From Campylobacter sp. RM5004 (GTDB lineage: Bacteria; Campylobacterota; Campylobacteria; Campylobacterales; Campylobacteraceae), in NCBI RefSeq assembly GCF_022369455.1, contig NZ_CP059599.1:400409-464408 (forward strand): a stretch of DNA of 64,000 nucleotides, given 5' to 3'. Each line of letters begins with the position of its first letter. Positions within the stretch are counted from its first letter, which is position 1. Positions 46,967 to 56,659 of the stretch are shown here, piece after piece. The translations under genes and the position numbers were made by a program. The notes beneath the pieces are model-generated. The model ran no database searches. It was not told the origin of the DNA and worked only from the letters and a program-made list of their open reading frames with translations.

Positions 46967-49573
46967 ATGAAAAAATTAATTGTAATTGATACTTTAAACG
47001 TTTTATTTCGTTCATACTATGCTATGAGAAATTTAAGAAGTGCAAAAGATGAAAAACCAATAGGAATGATTTTTGGTTTGCTTAACTTTATTTTAAAAAT
47101 CGTTGAAGAAGTTGAATGCGATTATGTAGTATTTGCACTAGATAGCTCAGGTGGTTCGTTTAGAAAAGAGCTTTTGCCAGACTATAAAGCAAATAGAAAA
47201 GAATTAGAAGATGATTTAAGAGTTCAGATTCCAATTTGTATTGAGCTTATTAAAAAATCAGGATTTTTAAGCATAGAAGTATCAAATTACGAAGCTGATG
47301 ATGTAATAGCAAGTGTTGCAAAATACGCAAAAGAAAAAGGCTTATTTACAAGCATTTATTCAACCGATAAAGACCTTTATCAATTACTTGATGATAATAA
47401 TACCGAGCTAATAGGCAAAAATTATGAAATTATTAATGAATTAGCGTGTTTAGAAAAATTCGGAGTAAAGCCTAATCAAATGCTAGATTATTTAACATTG
47501 GTAGGCGATAGTGCAGATAATTTTAAAGGTATTCCAGGCATAGGTCCAGTTGCTGCGAAGAAATTATTAAATGAATACGGAAGCCTTGATAATGTATATA
47601 AAAATTTAAATGTTTTAGGTAATAAAAGCTCACAAAAAAAACTAATAGAGCATAAAGAAGACGCAATTTTATCTAAGAAATTAGCAAAATTAGTTGATGA
47701 TTTGCCTTTAGGAGATTTCTTAGAAAGTGCTAGAAAACCTAGTATAAATGTATTTAATAATATAGCTGATGAATTAAGAGAATTTGAATTATTTAAGTTT
47801 TTAAAGCTAATAAACAATGAAGTAAAAGTAGAAAAACAAAAAGAAATATCAATGGATTTTAATGCTATTTTATTAGATACAAAAGAAGAATTATTTAAAG
47901 TTGTTGATAGTATTAATGGCGTAATAGGTTTTGATACAGAAACAACGGGGCTTAATTTTGATGATAAGATTGTTGGTTTTTCATTTTGCTATGAGAACAA
48001 TAGTTATTATGTGCCGATTTTGCATAAAAACTCAAAAAATATTTCAAAAGAAGATGCAATTAAAGCTATTGCAAAATTATTTGAAAACGAAATCATAGGA
48101 CATAATTTAAAGTTTGATTTAAAAATGCTTTCAAATGATTTAGGAATTAATTTTCCAAAAAATTATAAAGATAGTATGATAGCAGCTTGGTTGCTTGATC
48201 CAAGTTCAAAATTTTCTCTTGATTTTTTAGCTAAAGAATATTTTGATTATTCTTGCTTAGCTTTTGAAGAAGTGGTAAAAAAGGGCGAAAATTTTAGCGA
48301 TATTGATACAGCTTTAGCTTGTAAATACGCAAGTGAAGATGCATTCATTACAAAAGCTATTTATGAATATGCGTATTCAAAATTAGATGATGAGCGTAAA
48401 AAAGATTTTGTTTATGAATGTGAGTTTATTAAGGTTTTAATTTCTTTAGAAACTAATGGAATTAGTCTTAATAAAAATAAATTATTAGAATTAAAAACAA
48501 TCTTAGAAAATAATTTAAAAGAATTAGAAGAGCAAGTATTTAGCGAAGTTGGCGAAAGCTTTAATCTAAATTCTCCTAAGCAATTAAAAGAGATTTTATA
48601 TGAGAAATTAGCACTCCCTAATAATTATAAAGGCTCAACAAACGAAGAAGCATTGCAAAACCTAGCTCATCCTGTGGCTAAAATAATCTTAGAATATAGA
48701 AGTGCTAATAAGGTTTTAAGCACTTATGTTCTACCTTTACTTGAGTTAAATACAAATAATGAAGATGAATTTATAGTTCGCTCAAATTTCTTACAAACAG
48801 GAACAGCTACTGGAAGACTTAGCTCAAATAATCCAAATTTACAAAACATTCCAGCAAGAAGCAAATATGCTAATTTATTAAAAGAAGCTTTTGTTGCAAA
48901 GCAAGGATATTCTTTTATAAGTCTTGATTATTCTCAAATAGAATTAAGAATGCTTGCTCATTTTAGTAAAGATGAAAATTTATTAAAAGCCTTTTTATTA
49001 GATGAAGATATTCATACAAGAACGGCGATTGAGATTTTTAAAGAAAGCGATAAAGAAAAGAGAAATTATGCAAAAAGCATAAACTTTGGTTTAATTTATG
49101 GAATGGGTGCAAGGCGTCTTAGTGAAGAGCTAAAAATACCTTATAGCGAAGCTAGTGAATATATCAAAAAATACTTTAATTCTTTTAGTAGTATTAAAGA
49201 TTACTTTGAAAATACAAAAAAACAAACAAAAGATTTAGGTTATATAAAAACTCTTTTAGGTAGGAAGAGATTTTTTAAATATACAAATGATATAAAGGTT
49301 AATAACGCACACGATAGAGAATGTATAAATAGTATTTTGCAAGGCTCGGCTGCTGATTTAATTAAATTAGCTATGATTAAACTTTATCCATATTTAAATA
49401 AAGAAATTAAATTAATTTTGCAAATTCATGATGAATTAATATTTGAAGTAAAAGACGAAAGAGTTTTAGAGTTTTCTAAAATAGCTCGTAATATTATGGA
49501 AAATGCTTATGGATTAAATGTAAAGCTTAAAACTAGCCTTAGTGTAGGCAAAAGTTGGGCAGAGTTAAAATAA
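46967..49573 (+). CDS. polA: DNA polymerase I
   Basis: An 868-residue three-domain enzyme for Okazaki-fragment maturation and repair. The 5'-3' exonuclease domain (1-285) has YEADDVIAS and VGDSADNFKGIPGIGP. The 3'-5' exonuclease (about 295-460) keeps all DEDDy residues (GFDTETTGLNF, GHNLKFDLKML, YASED), so proofreading should be active. The polymerase domain shows LDYSQIELRMLAH (motif A), NYAKSINFGLIYGMG (motif B) and LQIHDELIFEV (motif C). AAAGG precedes the ATG. Confidence 0.97.
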   Translation: MKKLIVIDTLNVLFRSYYAMRNLRSAKDEKPIGMIFGLLNFILKIVEEVECDYVVFALDSSGGSFRKELLPDYKANRKELEDDLRVQIPICIELIKKSGFLSIEVSNYEADDVIASVAKYAKEKGLFTSIYSTDKDLYQLLDDNNTELIGKNYEIINELACLEKFGVKPNQMLDYLTLVGDSADNFKGIPGIGPVAAKKLLNEYGSLDNVYKNLNVLGNKSSQKKLIEHKEDAILSKKLAKLVDDLPLGDFLESARKPSINVFNNIADELREFELFKFLKLINNEVKVEKQKEISMDFNAILLDTKEELFKVVDSINGVIGFDTETTGLNFDDKIVGFSFCYENNSYYVPILHKNSKNISKEDAIKAIAKLFENEIIGHNLKFDLKMLSNDLGINFPKNYKDSMIAAWLLDPSSKFSLDFLAKEYFDYSCLAFEEVVKKGENFSDIDTALACKYASEDAFITKAIYEYAYSKLDDERKKDFVYECEFIKVLISLETNGISLNKNKLLELKTILENNLKELEEQVFSEVGESFNLNSPKQLKEILYEKLALPNNYKGSTNEEALQNLAHPVAKIILEYRSANKVLSTYVLPLLELNTNNEDEFIVRSNFLQTGTATGRLSSNNPNLQNIPARSKYANLLKEAFVAKQGYSFISLDYSQIELRMLAHFSKDENLLKAFLLDEDIHTRTAIEIFKESDKEKRNYAKSINFGLIYGMGARRLSEELKIPYSEASEYIKKYFNSFSSIKDYFENTKKQTKDLGYIKTLLGRKRFFKYTNDIKVNNAHDRECINSILQGSAADLIKLAMIKLYPYLNKEIKLILQIHDELIFEVKDERVLEFSKIARNIMENAYGLNVKLKTSLSVGKSWAELK

Positions 49574-49583
49574 AGGGGACAAA

Positions 49584-50726
49584 ATGAATTTATTATTTGA
49601 TTGGACAAAAGACTATGAAACTAGTTTAAATGAAGTTGATGAGCAACATAAGTATTTAGTTAGCTTAACAAATGAAATTGCGATTAAACTTAGTGAAAAA
49701 TCTCTTAATAAGCAAGAATTAGATGAAGCTTTTAAGAAGATATTAGATTATGCAAGTTATCACTTTATGGCTGAAGAAAAATTGATGAAAGAAAAAAATA
49801 TCAATAGTATTTTTTATGAAAAACACGAAAAAAGCCATAAACAATTTGTAGAGCAAGTGCAACAATTATTCCTTGAAGTTGGAGATGGGGTTAATAAAGA
49901 AGCTGTTAGAAGTCTTTTAGAATTTTTAATCTCATGGCTTGCTTTTCATATTTTAGGAACAGATCAAAATATGGCAAAGCAAATTGATTTGATTGATAAA
50001 GGACATTCGCCTAACGAAGCTTATGAAATGGTAGAACAAAATACCAATAAACAAACAGAACCTTTAGTAAAAGCTTTAAATGGCTTAGTAAATGTTGTAA
50101 TTAAAAGAAATAATGAATTATTAGAGCTTAAGAGAAATCTTGAGTTAAAAGTAATGGAAAAAACTAGAGAATTATCAGCGGCAAATCAAACTTTAAGAAC
50201 TTTAGCTTCTACTGATGTTTTAACAAATTTGCCTAATAGAAGATATTTATTTGAAGCTTTAGATGTAATTTTAGAAGAAGCAAAAGAAAATTTACTTCTT
50301 ACAAGTGGGCTCATGATAGATTTGGACAATTTCAAAGAAATCAATGATAATTATGGTCATGAAATGGGAGATAAAGTATTAAAAGAATTTTCTCAAGCGA
50401 TCAAAGAAGCAATTAGAACTGATGATGTATTTGCTAGACTTGGTGGAGATGAGTTTTTCTTACTTTTACCAAATACAGACTCAAGGGGTGCATTTATTCT
50501 AGCAAACCAACTTTTAGAAGTAACTAGAAAGTTAAATATAAGAGTAGGGGATAGATTAGATGATAAATGGAATAGTAGCATAAGCATAGGAATTGCAACA
50601 ATAACTCCTAGCAAAATAACCTGTGCAAATGATTTTATGAAAAAAGCCGATTTAGCAGTATATGCAGCTAAAAATGCTGGTAAAAATTGCATCAGAGTTT
50701 ATAGTGAAGAAATTTTAACTAATTAA
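49584..50726 (+). CDS. Hemerythrin-GGDEF diguanylate cyclase
   Basis: A 380-residue protein. Residues 1-135 are a bacteriohemerythrin domain with DEQHKYL, HFMAEE, EKHEKSH and AFHILGTD supplying His/Glu/Asp ligands for a diiron O2-binding site. A helical linker leads to a GGDEF domain with DLDNFKEINDNYGH and an intact GGDEF at 287-291. The inhibitory I site RxxD (Arg278-Asp281) is at the standard five-residue spacing. It should make c-di-GMP in response to oxygen or redox state. It sits between polA and motA, ten bases after polA. Confidence 0.92.
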   Translation: MNLLFDWTKDYETSLNEVDEQHKYLVSLTNEIAIKLSEKSLNKQELDEAFKKILDYASYHFMAEEKLMKEKNINSIFYEKHEKSHKQFVEQVQQLFLEVGDGVNKEAVRSLLEFLISWLAFHILGTDQNMAKQIDLIDKGHSPNEAYEMVEQNTNKQTEPLVKALNGLVNVVIKRNNELLELKRNLELKVMEKTRELSAANQTLRTLASTDVLTNLPNRRYLFEALDVILEEAKENLLLTSGLMIDLDNFKEINDNYGHEMGDKVLKEFSQAIKEAIRTDDVFARLGGDEFFLLLPNTDSRGAFILANQLLEVTRKLNIRVGDRLDDKWNSSISIGIATITPSKITCANDFMKKADLAVYAAKNAGKNCIRVYSEEILTN

Positions 50727-50762
50727 ATGTATGATTTTTAGATTTAAAATAAAGGAAATATT

Positions 50763-51536
50763 GTGGATTTAACAACGGTCTTAGGAATGGTTTTAGCGCT
50801 TACTTCAATATGCGTTGGGGATATTTTAGAGGGTGGTAACCCGCTACATCTTATACATATATCATCGGTTCTTATCGTTTTGCCTACGGCGTTTTTCTCA
50901 ACTATGGTTGCTACAAATAAATACTATATAAAAGGTGCTTTTAGGGAGCTAAAGATAGTTTTTAAAGGTAGTGGAGTGAATTTTCAAGCTAGAGTAGATC
51001 AATTAGTAGAATTTGCTTCAATTGCTAGAAAAGATGGGCTTTTAGCACTTGAGCCAAAAGTAGCAGAAATAGATAATGCTTGTTTAAAATCAGCAATGAT
51101 GATGATGGTTGATGGTAAAGACGTAGAAGAGATAAAAGAAAGTATGGAGTTAGATATTTCTCACTCAGAAACTTATTATGATGAATGTAGAGAGTTCTTT
51201 TGTCGTGTAGGTGAGTCATGTCCTACGTTTGGACTTGTAGGAGCGGTGTGCGGACTTATGCTTGCTCTTCAACTACTAGATGACCCACAAGCAATGGCTA
51301 TGGGTATTGCGGGTGCTTTTACGGCTACTGTTACTGGGATTTATTGTTGTTATGGTGTGTTTGTTCCTTGGGGAAATAAAATCAAAGGTAATGGACACGA
51401 CCTTATTATGGAAAAAGAGCTTATGATGGCAGGAGTAATTGGTATAGCAGAAGGTGCAAACCCAAGAGATTTAGAACAAAAATTATTCTTATATATGCCA
51501 CATGGTGTTGTTCCAAAATCACAATTTGGTGAATAA
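50763..51536 (+). CDS. motA: Flagellar motor stator protein MotA
   Basis: A 257-residue four-helix stator subunit forming the H+ channel with MotB. MDLTTVLGMVLALTSICVGDILEGG opens the protein. CPTFGLVGAVCGLMLALQLLDDPQAMAMGIAGAFTATVTGIY contains the conserved prolines and channel helices. The cytoplasmic loop carries charged residues for rotor contact. The start is GTG at 50763, after AAAGGAAATATT. motB begins 2 bases after its stop. Confidence 0.95.
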   Translation: MDLTTVLGMVLALTSICVGDILEGGNPLHLIHISSVLIVLPTAFFSTMVATNKYYIKGAFRELKIVFKGSGVNFQARVDQLVEFASIARKDGLLALEPKVAEIDNACLKSAMMMMVDGKDVEEIKESMELDISHSETYYDECREFFCRVGESCPTFGLVGAVCGLMLALQLLDDPQAMAMGIAGAFTATVTGIYCCYGVFVPWGNKIKGNGHDLIMEKELMMAGVIGIAEGANPRDLEQKLFLYMPHGVVPKSQFGE

Positions 51537-51538
51537 TA

Positions 51539-52267
51539 ATGGCTAAGAAAAAAAAGTGCCCACCGATTCCAGCGTGCGAGAAGTGGGCTGTTCCACTAGC
51601 TGACTTCTTCTCGTTATTACTTGCTTTATTTATTGCTTTATATGCTATTGCTTCGGTTAATACAGATAAGGCAAAGGCTTTAACAAAAGAGTTTGTTAAG
51701 ATTTTTGATTTTCCTAGCACACAAGTTGTAGAAAAAGAAAGCAAAACAGATGGTAAGTATAATCCATCAAATAATGAAGATTCAAAAGCTCTTCAAGCTC
51801 AGAATATAAACCAACAAGAAAGCATAGAAAAGTTAAAAGCAATTTTAGACCAAAAAGAAAATCAATTTTATATGGAATTACCATCGGTTTTATTTTTTAA
51901 CAAAGATGAAACTAAGGTAAGTAATAGCGATGATATGCTTTATTTAAAAAGAATTAAAATGATAATGCACGGCTTAGGAGATGGGGTTCAGCTTGAAATT
52001 CGTGGCTTTAGCGATAATGATGACAGCTATTTAACAAGCTTTGATTTAGCAACAGCAAGGGCAAGAGAAGTTTTAGAGATTTTAATTAAAAGCGGAGTTG
52101 ATTCATCAAAACTTAGTATAAAAAGCTATGGAGCAAACAGCCCTAGATTTGATAATAATGGTAGTGAAGGTGTGAAAAATAATAGAGTTGAGCTGTATTT
52201 TAAAACAGATATAAATGATATAAAATCACAAAAAACCATTCTTGATGCAGTAGAAAATGTAAAATAA
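51539..52267 (+). CDS. motB: Flagellar motor stator protein MotB
   Basis: A 242-residue peptidoglycan-anchored stator subunit. WAVPLADFFSLLLALFIALYAIASVN contains the proton-carrying aspartate of the single helix. The plug region follows, then the OmpA-like domain (LEIRGFSDNDD, LATARAREVLEILIKSGVD, NRVELYF) that binds peptidoglycan. Paired tightly with motA. A repeat-derived hairpin follows the stop. Confidence 0.95.
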   Translation: MAKKKKCPPIPACEKWAVPLADFFSLLLALFIALYAIASVNTDKAKALTKEFVKIFDFPSTQVVEKESKTDGKYNPSNNEDSKALQAQNINQQESIEKLKAILDQKENQFYMELPSVLFFNKDETKVSNSDDMLYLKRIKMIMHGLGDGVQLEIRGFSDNDDSYLTSFDLATARAREVLEILIKSGVDSSKLSIKSYGANSPRFDNNGSEGVKNNRVELYFKTDINDIKSQKTILDAVENVK

Positions 52268-52272
52268 TTTTT

Positions 52273-52316
52273 CAAATTCCTATTTCAAATTCCAAAGAAT
52301 TTAAAATAGGAATTTG
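52273..52316. terminator. Inverted pair of the dispersed repeat after motB
   Basis: Arms 52273-52292 and 52297-52316 pair over 20 bp with one mismatch and a 4-base CAAA loop. It begins six bases after the motB stop. Confidence 0.75.
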
Positions 52317-52345
52317 CTACTTAATTTCATAAAATTTCAAATCCT

Positions 52346-52366
52346 AATTCCTATTTCAAATTCTTT
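52346..52366. repeat. Dispersed repeat, single copy
   Basis: AATTCCTATTTCAAATTC at 52346-52363 followed by TTTTTG, 30 bases beyond the motB terminator. Another copy in the same orientation is present as one arm of that terminator. Confidence 0.75.
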
Positions 52367-52512
52367 TTGCTTTATTAAATTACATAGCAAGAATTAAGAA
52401 AATTTATAAATACTTTGCAATAAATATTTTAAGCTTAAAATTCAATTAATTTAATAAATCATTAAGATAAAAAAGAGATAATCAAACTTAATTTTTTTAA
52501 AAGGACGAGAAG

Positions 52513-52596
52513 ATGAAAATCATAGATTTAATCAAGCACAATAAATACCTTACAATCCGTCAAATTTCTCGTTCAAATCTACGCAATATTCATTAA
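52513..52596 (+). CDS. Short upstream ORF / possible leader peptide
   Basis: A 27-codon ORF with a good ribosome site (AAGGACGAG) ends 58 bases before the permease start. The product is basic (MKIIDLIKHNKYLTIRQISR, then SNLRNIH). It has no homology I know. Its clean start and its position before an amino-acid transporter make a regulatory leader peptide plausible; it could also be chance. No clear attenuator hairpin was found by eye. Confidence 0.45.
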   Translation: MKIIDLIKHNKYLTIRQISRSNLRNIH

Positions 52597-52654
52597 TTTA
52601 TAGTTTTAGTTGTGTTTTTACACCTTATTTATTTTTAGTTTTAAAGGAAAAAAA

Positions 52655-53368
52655 TTGAAAAATTTAGAAAATATATTTAAAGTAGTTTTTCCACTTGCAA
52701 TAGTTGTAATTACTACTTATTATTGCTATCCATTTGAGCTTAGCAAGGCTGATCATTTAGCTTATTTAAAGAGTTATGGAACGACTTTAGGGCTTACTTC
52801 ACTTGGTTTAGTTATAGGCCTTACGGGTGGATTTTTATTAGCATTTTTGTTAGTGCTTAGAAATAGATTTTTAACAATGTTAATTAACGAATATTTAGAC
52901 CTTATTAGGGGCATGCCATTAATGCTACTTTTAATGATTTTTGCATTCGTTGTATTTGCTCAATTCGATAATATGTTTTTTGTTGCTGTTATTGCTTTAG
53001 GTCTTAATTCAAGTGCTTATGTTGCAGAAATCATTAGAAGTGGAATAGAAAGCGTTGATAAAGGTCAAATGGAAGCAGCAAGGTCAATGGGCTTATCGCA
53101 TTTTCAAGCTATGAGAATGATAGTTTTCCCACAGGCTGTTAAAAATATCATTCCAGCTTTAGCAAATGAATTTATTTCATTATTTAAAGAAACTTCAGTA
53201 GTTGCGTTTATTAGTGTTGTGGATTTGACATTTCAAAGCAAGATTTTTCAATCTAATTTATACGATCCAAAACCTTATATTTTCGCAGGTGTTGTGTATT
53301 ATGTTAGTGTTAAAGTATTTACATTTTTTGTAAGATTATTAGAAATGAGGCTAAAGAAAAATGATTAA
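52655..53368 (+). CDS. Polar amino-acid ABC transporter permease
   Basis: An inner-membrane permease of the HisM/GlnP family. SYGTTLGLTSLGLVIGLTGGFLLAF and EYLDLIRGMPLMLLLMIFAF are the N-terminal helices. The EAA loop is EAARSMGLSHFQAMRMIVFPQAVKNIIPALANEFISLFKETS. An upstream ATG at 52610 lacks a ribosome site. TTG at 52655 follows AAAGGA by seven bases and gives 237 residues starting MKNLENIFK. It overlaps the ATPase gene by 8 bases. Confidence 0.9.
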   Translation: MKNLENIFKVVFPLAIVVITTYYCYPFELSKADHLAYLKSYGTTLGLTSLGLVIGLTGGFLLAFLLVLRNRFLTMLINEYLDLIRGMPLMLLLMIFAFVVFAQFDNMFFVAVIALGLNSSAYVAEIIRSGIESVDKGQMEAARSMGLSHFQAMRMIVFPQAVKNIIPALANEFISLFKETSVVAFISVVDLTFQSKIFQSNLYDPKPYIFAGVVYYVSVKVFTFFVRLLEMRLKKND

Positions 53369-54095
53369 GATTTCTAATTTATGTAAAAATTATGGCAATT
53401 TACAAGTTTTAAAAGATATTAGTGTTGATATTAATAAAGGCGACATAATAGCGATTATAGGGCCTAGTGGCGGCGGAAAAAGCACATTTTTAAGATGCTT
53501 AAATAGATTAGAAGTAGCAGATAGTGGCAAAATCTTAATCAATGATGAAAATATTTTAGATGAAAAAATTGATATAAATAAACACAGACAAAAAGTATCA
53601 ATGGTATTTCAGCATTTTAATTTATTTGCAAATAAAAATGTTTTAGATAATTTAATCCTAGCACCTACTAGCTTACAAATTTTAAGCAAAGATGAAGCAA
53701 TAACAAAAGCTAGAAATCTTTTAGCAAAAGTTGGCCTAGCAGATAAAGAAGAATTCTTCCCACACAAACTAAGTGGCGGACAAAAGCAAAGAATTGCAAT
53801 AGCAAGAAGTCTTATGATGGAGCCTGAGATTATACTTTTTGATGAGCCAACTAGTGCGCTTGATCCTGAAATGGTAGGAGAAGTTTTAAGCTTAATTAAA
53901 GAAATAGCAAATACAAAAAATGCCCCTATTATGATTTTAGTAACTCATGAAATGGGTTTTGCAAAAAATGTTGCTAATAGAATATTTTTTATGGAAAGTG
54001 GCAAAATCGCAGTAGATGATACCCCACACAATGTATTTAATAATAGTTCTAATGTTAGATTAAATGAGTTTTTAAACAAGGTTTTAAACCATTAA
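53361..54095 (+). CDS. Polar amino-acid ABC transporter ATPase (GlnQ-like)
   Basis: A 244-residue ATP-binding subunit. Walker A GPSGGGKST (about 35), Q loop MVFQHFNLF, signature LSGGQKQRIAIARSL, Walker B IILFDEPTSALDPE and the H-loop VTHEMGFA are all present. It powers import through the upstream permease. It is followed 11 bases later by the first binding-protein gene. Confidence 0.95.
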   Translation: MIKISNLCKNYGNLQVLKDISVDINKGDIIAIIGPSGGGKSTFLRCLNRLEVADSGKILINDENILDEKIDINKHRQKVSMVFQHFNLFANKNVLDNLILAPTSLQILSKDEAITKARNLLAKVGLADKEEFFPHKLSGGQKQRIAIARSLMMEPEIILFDEPTSALDPEMVGEVLSLIKEIANTKNAPIMILVTHEMGFAKNVANRIFFMESGKIAVDDTPHNVFNNSSNVRLNEFLNKVLNH

Positions 54096-54106
54096 AGGAG
54101 TTTGGT

Positions 54107-54811
54107 ATGAAAAAGATTTTTTTAGTTCTTTTTATTTCTTTATTTGCTTATGCAAATCAAGTTGTAAAGGTTGGAATTTCGGCAAATTACGCACCATTTG
54201 ATATGATGGTTGATGGTAAATTAAGTGGCTTTGATGTTGATTTGGTAGAAGAAATCGCAAAAGCTAGTAATTTAAAAATTGAATTTGTAAATATGAGCTT
54301 TGATGGACTAATTCCATCTTTAGTAGCAGGAAAAATCACTATGATTGCTTCGGGAATGAGTATTAGTGAGCAAAGAAAGAAGAATTGTGATTTTTCAGAG
54401 CCTTATTTTTTCGGAAAAACTATGTATCTTAAAAGAAAAGGCGATGCAATATCTAATAAAGAAGAATTAAAAGGTATTAAAACTGGAGTTAAGCTTGGCA
54501 CAATTCAAGAAAACACAGCAAGAAATTTAGGTGCAAATGTTGTATTGCATGAAGATTCAGCTGTTGTTATCATGAGCCTTATTAATAAGCATATTGATGC
54601 GGTTGTTTTTGATTCTTTTGTGGCTAAGAAATTTATGGCAAAAAATCCTGAAATTGAGAGTTTTTATGAAGAAAATGATGGAGCTTTAGGTTTTGCTTTT
54701 GTATTTGCAAAAGGTAAAAATCAAGAATTAAGAAATAAAATAAACGAAGGTTTAGAAAAAGTAAAAGCTAGTGGTAAATATGACGAGCTTATTAAAAAAT
54801 ATGGACTTTAA
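54107..54811 (+). CDS. Amino-acid-binding periplasmic protein 1
   Basis: A 234-residue family-3 solute-binding protein with a signal peptide (about 1-16, cleavage after AYA). KVGISANYAPFDMMVDGKLSGFDVDLVEEIAK and FDGLIPSLVAGKITMIASGMSISEQRKKNCDFSEPYF are family motifs. The Arg of QRKK and nearby Asp bind the amino-acid backbone. AAAGGAG precedes the ATG. It is clearly paralogous to the next gene. Confidence 0.92.
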   Translation: MKKIFLVLFISLFAYANQVVKVGISANYAPFDMMVDGKLSGFDVDLVEEIAKASNLKIEFVNMSFDGLIPSLVAGKITMIASGMSISEQRKKNCDFSEPYFFGKTMYLKRKGDAISNKEELKGIKTGVKLGTIQENTARNLGANVVLHEDSAVVIMSLINKHIDAVVFDSFVAKKFMAKNPEIESFYEENDGALGFAFVFAKGKNQELRNKINEGLEKVKASGKYDELIKKYGL

Positions 54812-54821
54812 GGAGTAAATT

Positions 54822-55541
54822 ATGAAAAAGTTATTATTAGTTTTATTTGCACTTATTTTTAGTGCGTGTTTAAATGCAAATGATAAGGTTTATAAGATAG
54901 GAATTTCACCTGATTATCCACCATTTGATATGTTAGTAGATGGCAAAATTACTGGTTTTGATGCTGAATTATTTGATAATTTAGCAAAAATTGCAGGTAT
55001 TAAGTATGAGTTTAAGGCTATGAGTTTTGATGGACTTATTGCAGGACTTAAGGCAGGTAAAATTGATGCAATTATAAGTGCTATGAGTGCAAGCGAACAA
55101 AGAAAAAAGGCTTGTGATTTTAGTGATGTTTATTATAAAGCTAAAACAATTTATCTAAAGCATAAAGATAGCGATATTGCTACAAAAGATGATATAAAAG
55201 GTAAAAAAGTAGGGGTTCAATTAGGCACAGTGCAAGAAGTGGCAGTAAAAAATGCAGGTGCTTTAGTTCAACCTAATGAAAATCCTGTTGTATTAGTAAT
55301 GGCTTTAAATGATAAAAAATTACAAGCTTTAGCATTTGATGCGCTTGTTGCAAGAGAATATTTAGCAAAATATCCTGATTTAGCAGAGTTTTATAGCGAA
55401 GATGATGGCACTGAAGGATTTTCTATTGCATTTAGCAAAAATGAAAATGTAGAGCTTAGAGAAAAACTAAATAAAGCTTTAGAAGAGTTTATGAAAACTA
55501 GTGAATATGAAGCTTTACTTAAAAAATACAATATAAACTAA
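54822..55541 (+). CDS. Amino-acid-binding periplasmic protein 2
   Basis: A 239-residue solute-binding protein, a tandem duplicate of the previous gene. It shares [37 protein letters not shown]. The N-terminal [11 protein letters not shown] holds a cysteine in a lipobox-like setting, so it may be a lipoprotein, unlike its neighbour; signal peptidase I cleavage after LNA is the alternative. Two receptors feeding one permease may widen substrate range. AAGGAG precedes the ATG. Confidence 0.9.
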   Translation: MKKLLLVLFALIFSACLNANDKVYKIGISPDYPPFDMLVDGKITGFDAELFDNLAKIAGIKYEFKAMSFDGLIAGLKAGKIDAIISAMSASEQRKKACDFSDVYYKAKTIYLKHKDSDIATKDDIKGKKVGVQLGTVQEVAVKNAGALVQPNENPVVLVMALNDKKLQALAFDALVAREYLAKYPDLAEFYSEDDGTEGFSIAFSKNENVELREKLNKALEEFMKTSEYEALLKKYNIN

Positions 55542-55542
55542 G

Positions 55543-56622
55543 ATGAAAAGCGATTTTTTTAAGCCTAGATTTAAAACTAGGCAAATTAATGTAGGCGGGG
55601 TTAAAATCGGTGGTGATGCACCTATTAGCGTGCAATCAATGTTATTTACTAAAACTCAAGATATTAAAGGCTGTTTAGAGCAATTAATTGAGCTAAAATT
55701 AGCTGGTGCTGATATTGTAAGGGTTGCTTGTTTAGATATAAAAGACGCTAGGGCTTTAGCAGAACTTAAAAAGCAAAGCCCTTTGCCACTGATTGTAGAT
55801 ATTCATTTTAATTATAAATTAGCTTTATATTGTGCTGAATTTATAGATGGAATTAGAATAAATCCAGGAAATATTGGTGGCAAAGAAAATATAAGAGAAG
55901 TTGTAAATGCTTGTAAGCAAAGAAATATTCCTATTAGAATTGGAGTAAATCACGGCAGTATTGAAAAGCAATTTGAAGAAAAATATGGAAGAAGCGTAAA
56001 AGCCTTGCTTGAGAGTGCTGTTTATAATATAAAACTCTTAGAAGATTTTGATTTTAGAGATATTAAAATAAGTATTAAAACCTCAGACGCACAAAGCACA
56101 ATAGAAAGTTATACAAGACTAAGAGAGCTTTGCGATTATCCATTTCATTTAGGAGTAACCGAAGCAGGGACTAAATTTCATAGCACCATAAAAAGCTCAA
56201 TTGCAATAGGGCAATTATTATTAAATGGCATAGGAGATACTATTCGTGTTTCTATGACAGGAGAGCTTAGCGAAGAAATAAGAGTAGCAAGGGCGATTTT
56301 GCAAGATAGTGGAATACAAAAAAGCGGCATAAATATAATCTCATGTCCTACTTGTGGAAGAATTCAAAGCGATTTATTAAGTGCTATTAAGATTGTAGAA
56401 GAAAAAACAAAGCATATTAAAGCACCTTTAAATATAAGCGTAATGGGCTGCGTTGTAAATGCTTTAGGCGAAGCTAAGGGAGCTGATGTAGCAATTGCAT
56501 TTGGCAAAAACGAAGGCTTAGTGATAAGACACGGAGAAGTAGTAGCAAAGTGTAAATACGATACTTTAGTGGATAGATTTTTAGATGAAGTGCTAGATGA
56601 AGCAAAACTGCACGAAAGCTAA
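55543..56622 (+). CDS. ispG: IspG, (E)-4-hydroxy-3-methylbut-2-enyl-diphosphate synthase
   Basis: A 359-residue Fe-S enzyme of the MEP isoprenoid pathway. [17 protein letters not shown] opens the TIM-barrel domain. The C-terminal SCPTCGR and [16 protein letters not shown] supply the three cysteines that hold the [4Fe-4S] cluster. The product ultimately feeds UppS. The ATG is 1 base after the stop of the second binding-protein gene. A repeat copy begins on the last base of its stop codon. Confidence 0.96.
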   Translation: MKSDFFKPRFKTRQINVGGVKIGGDAPISVQSMLFTKTQDIKGCLEQLIELKLAGADIVRVACLDIKDARALAELKKQSPLPLIVDIHFNYKLALYCAEFIDGIRINPGNIGGKENIREVVNACKQRNIPIRIGVNHGSIEKQFEEKYGRSVKALLESAVYNIKLLEDFDFRDIKISIKTSDAQSTIESYTRLRELCDYPFHLGVTEAGTKFHSTIKSSIAIGQLLLNGIGDTIRVSMTGELSEEIRVARAILQDSGIQKSGINIISCPTCGRIQSDLLSAIKIVEEKTKHIKAPLNISVMGCVVNALGEAKGADVAIAFGKNEGLVIRHGEVVAKCKYDTLVDRFLDEVLDEAKLHES

Positions 56623-56642
56623 ATTCCTATTTCAAATTCTTT
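56622..56642. repeat. Dispersed repeat, single copy, after ispG
   Basis: AATTCCTATTTCAAATTC at 56622-56639 begins on the last base of the ispG stop and ends 17 bases before the dnaB start. Confidence 0.75.
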
Positions 56643-56659
56643 GATATAAAGGATGAAAA

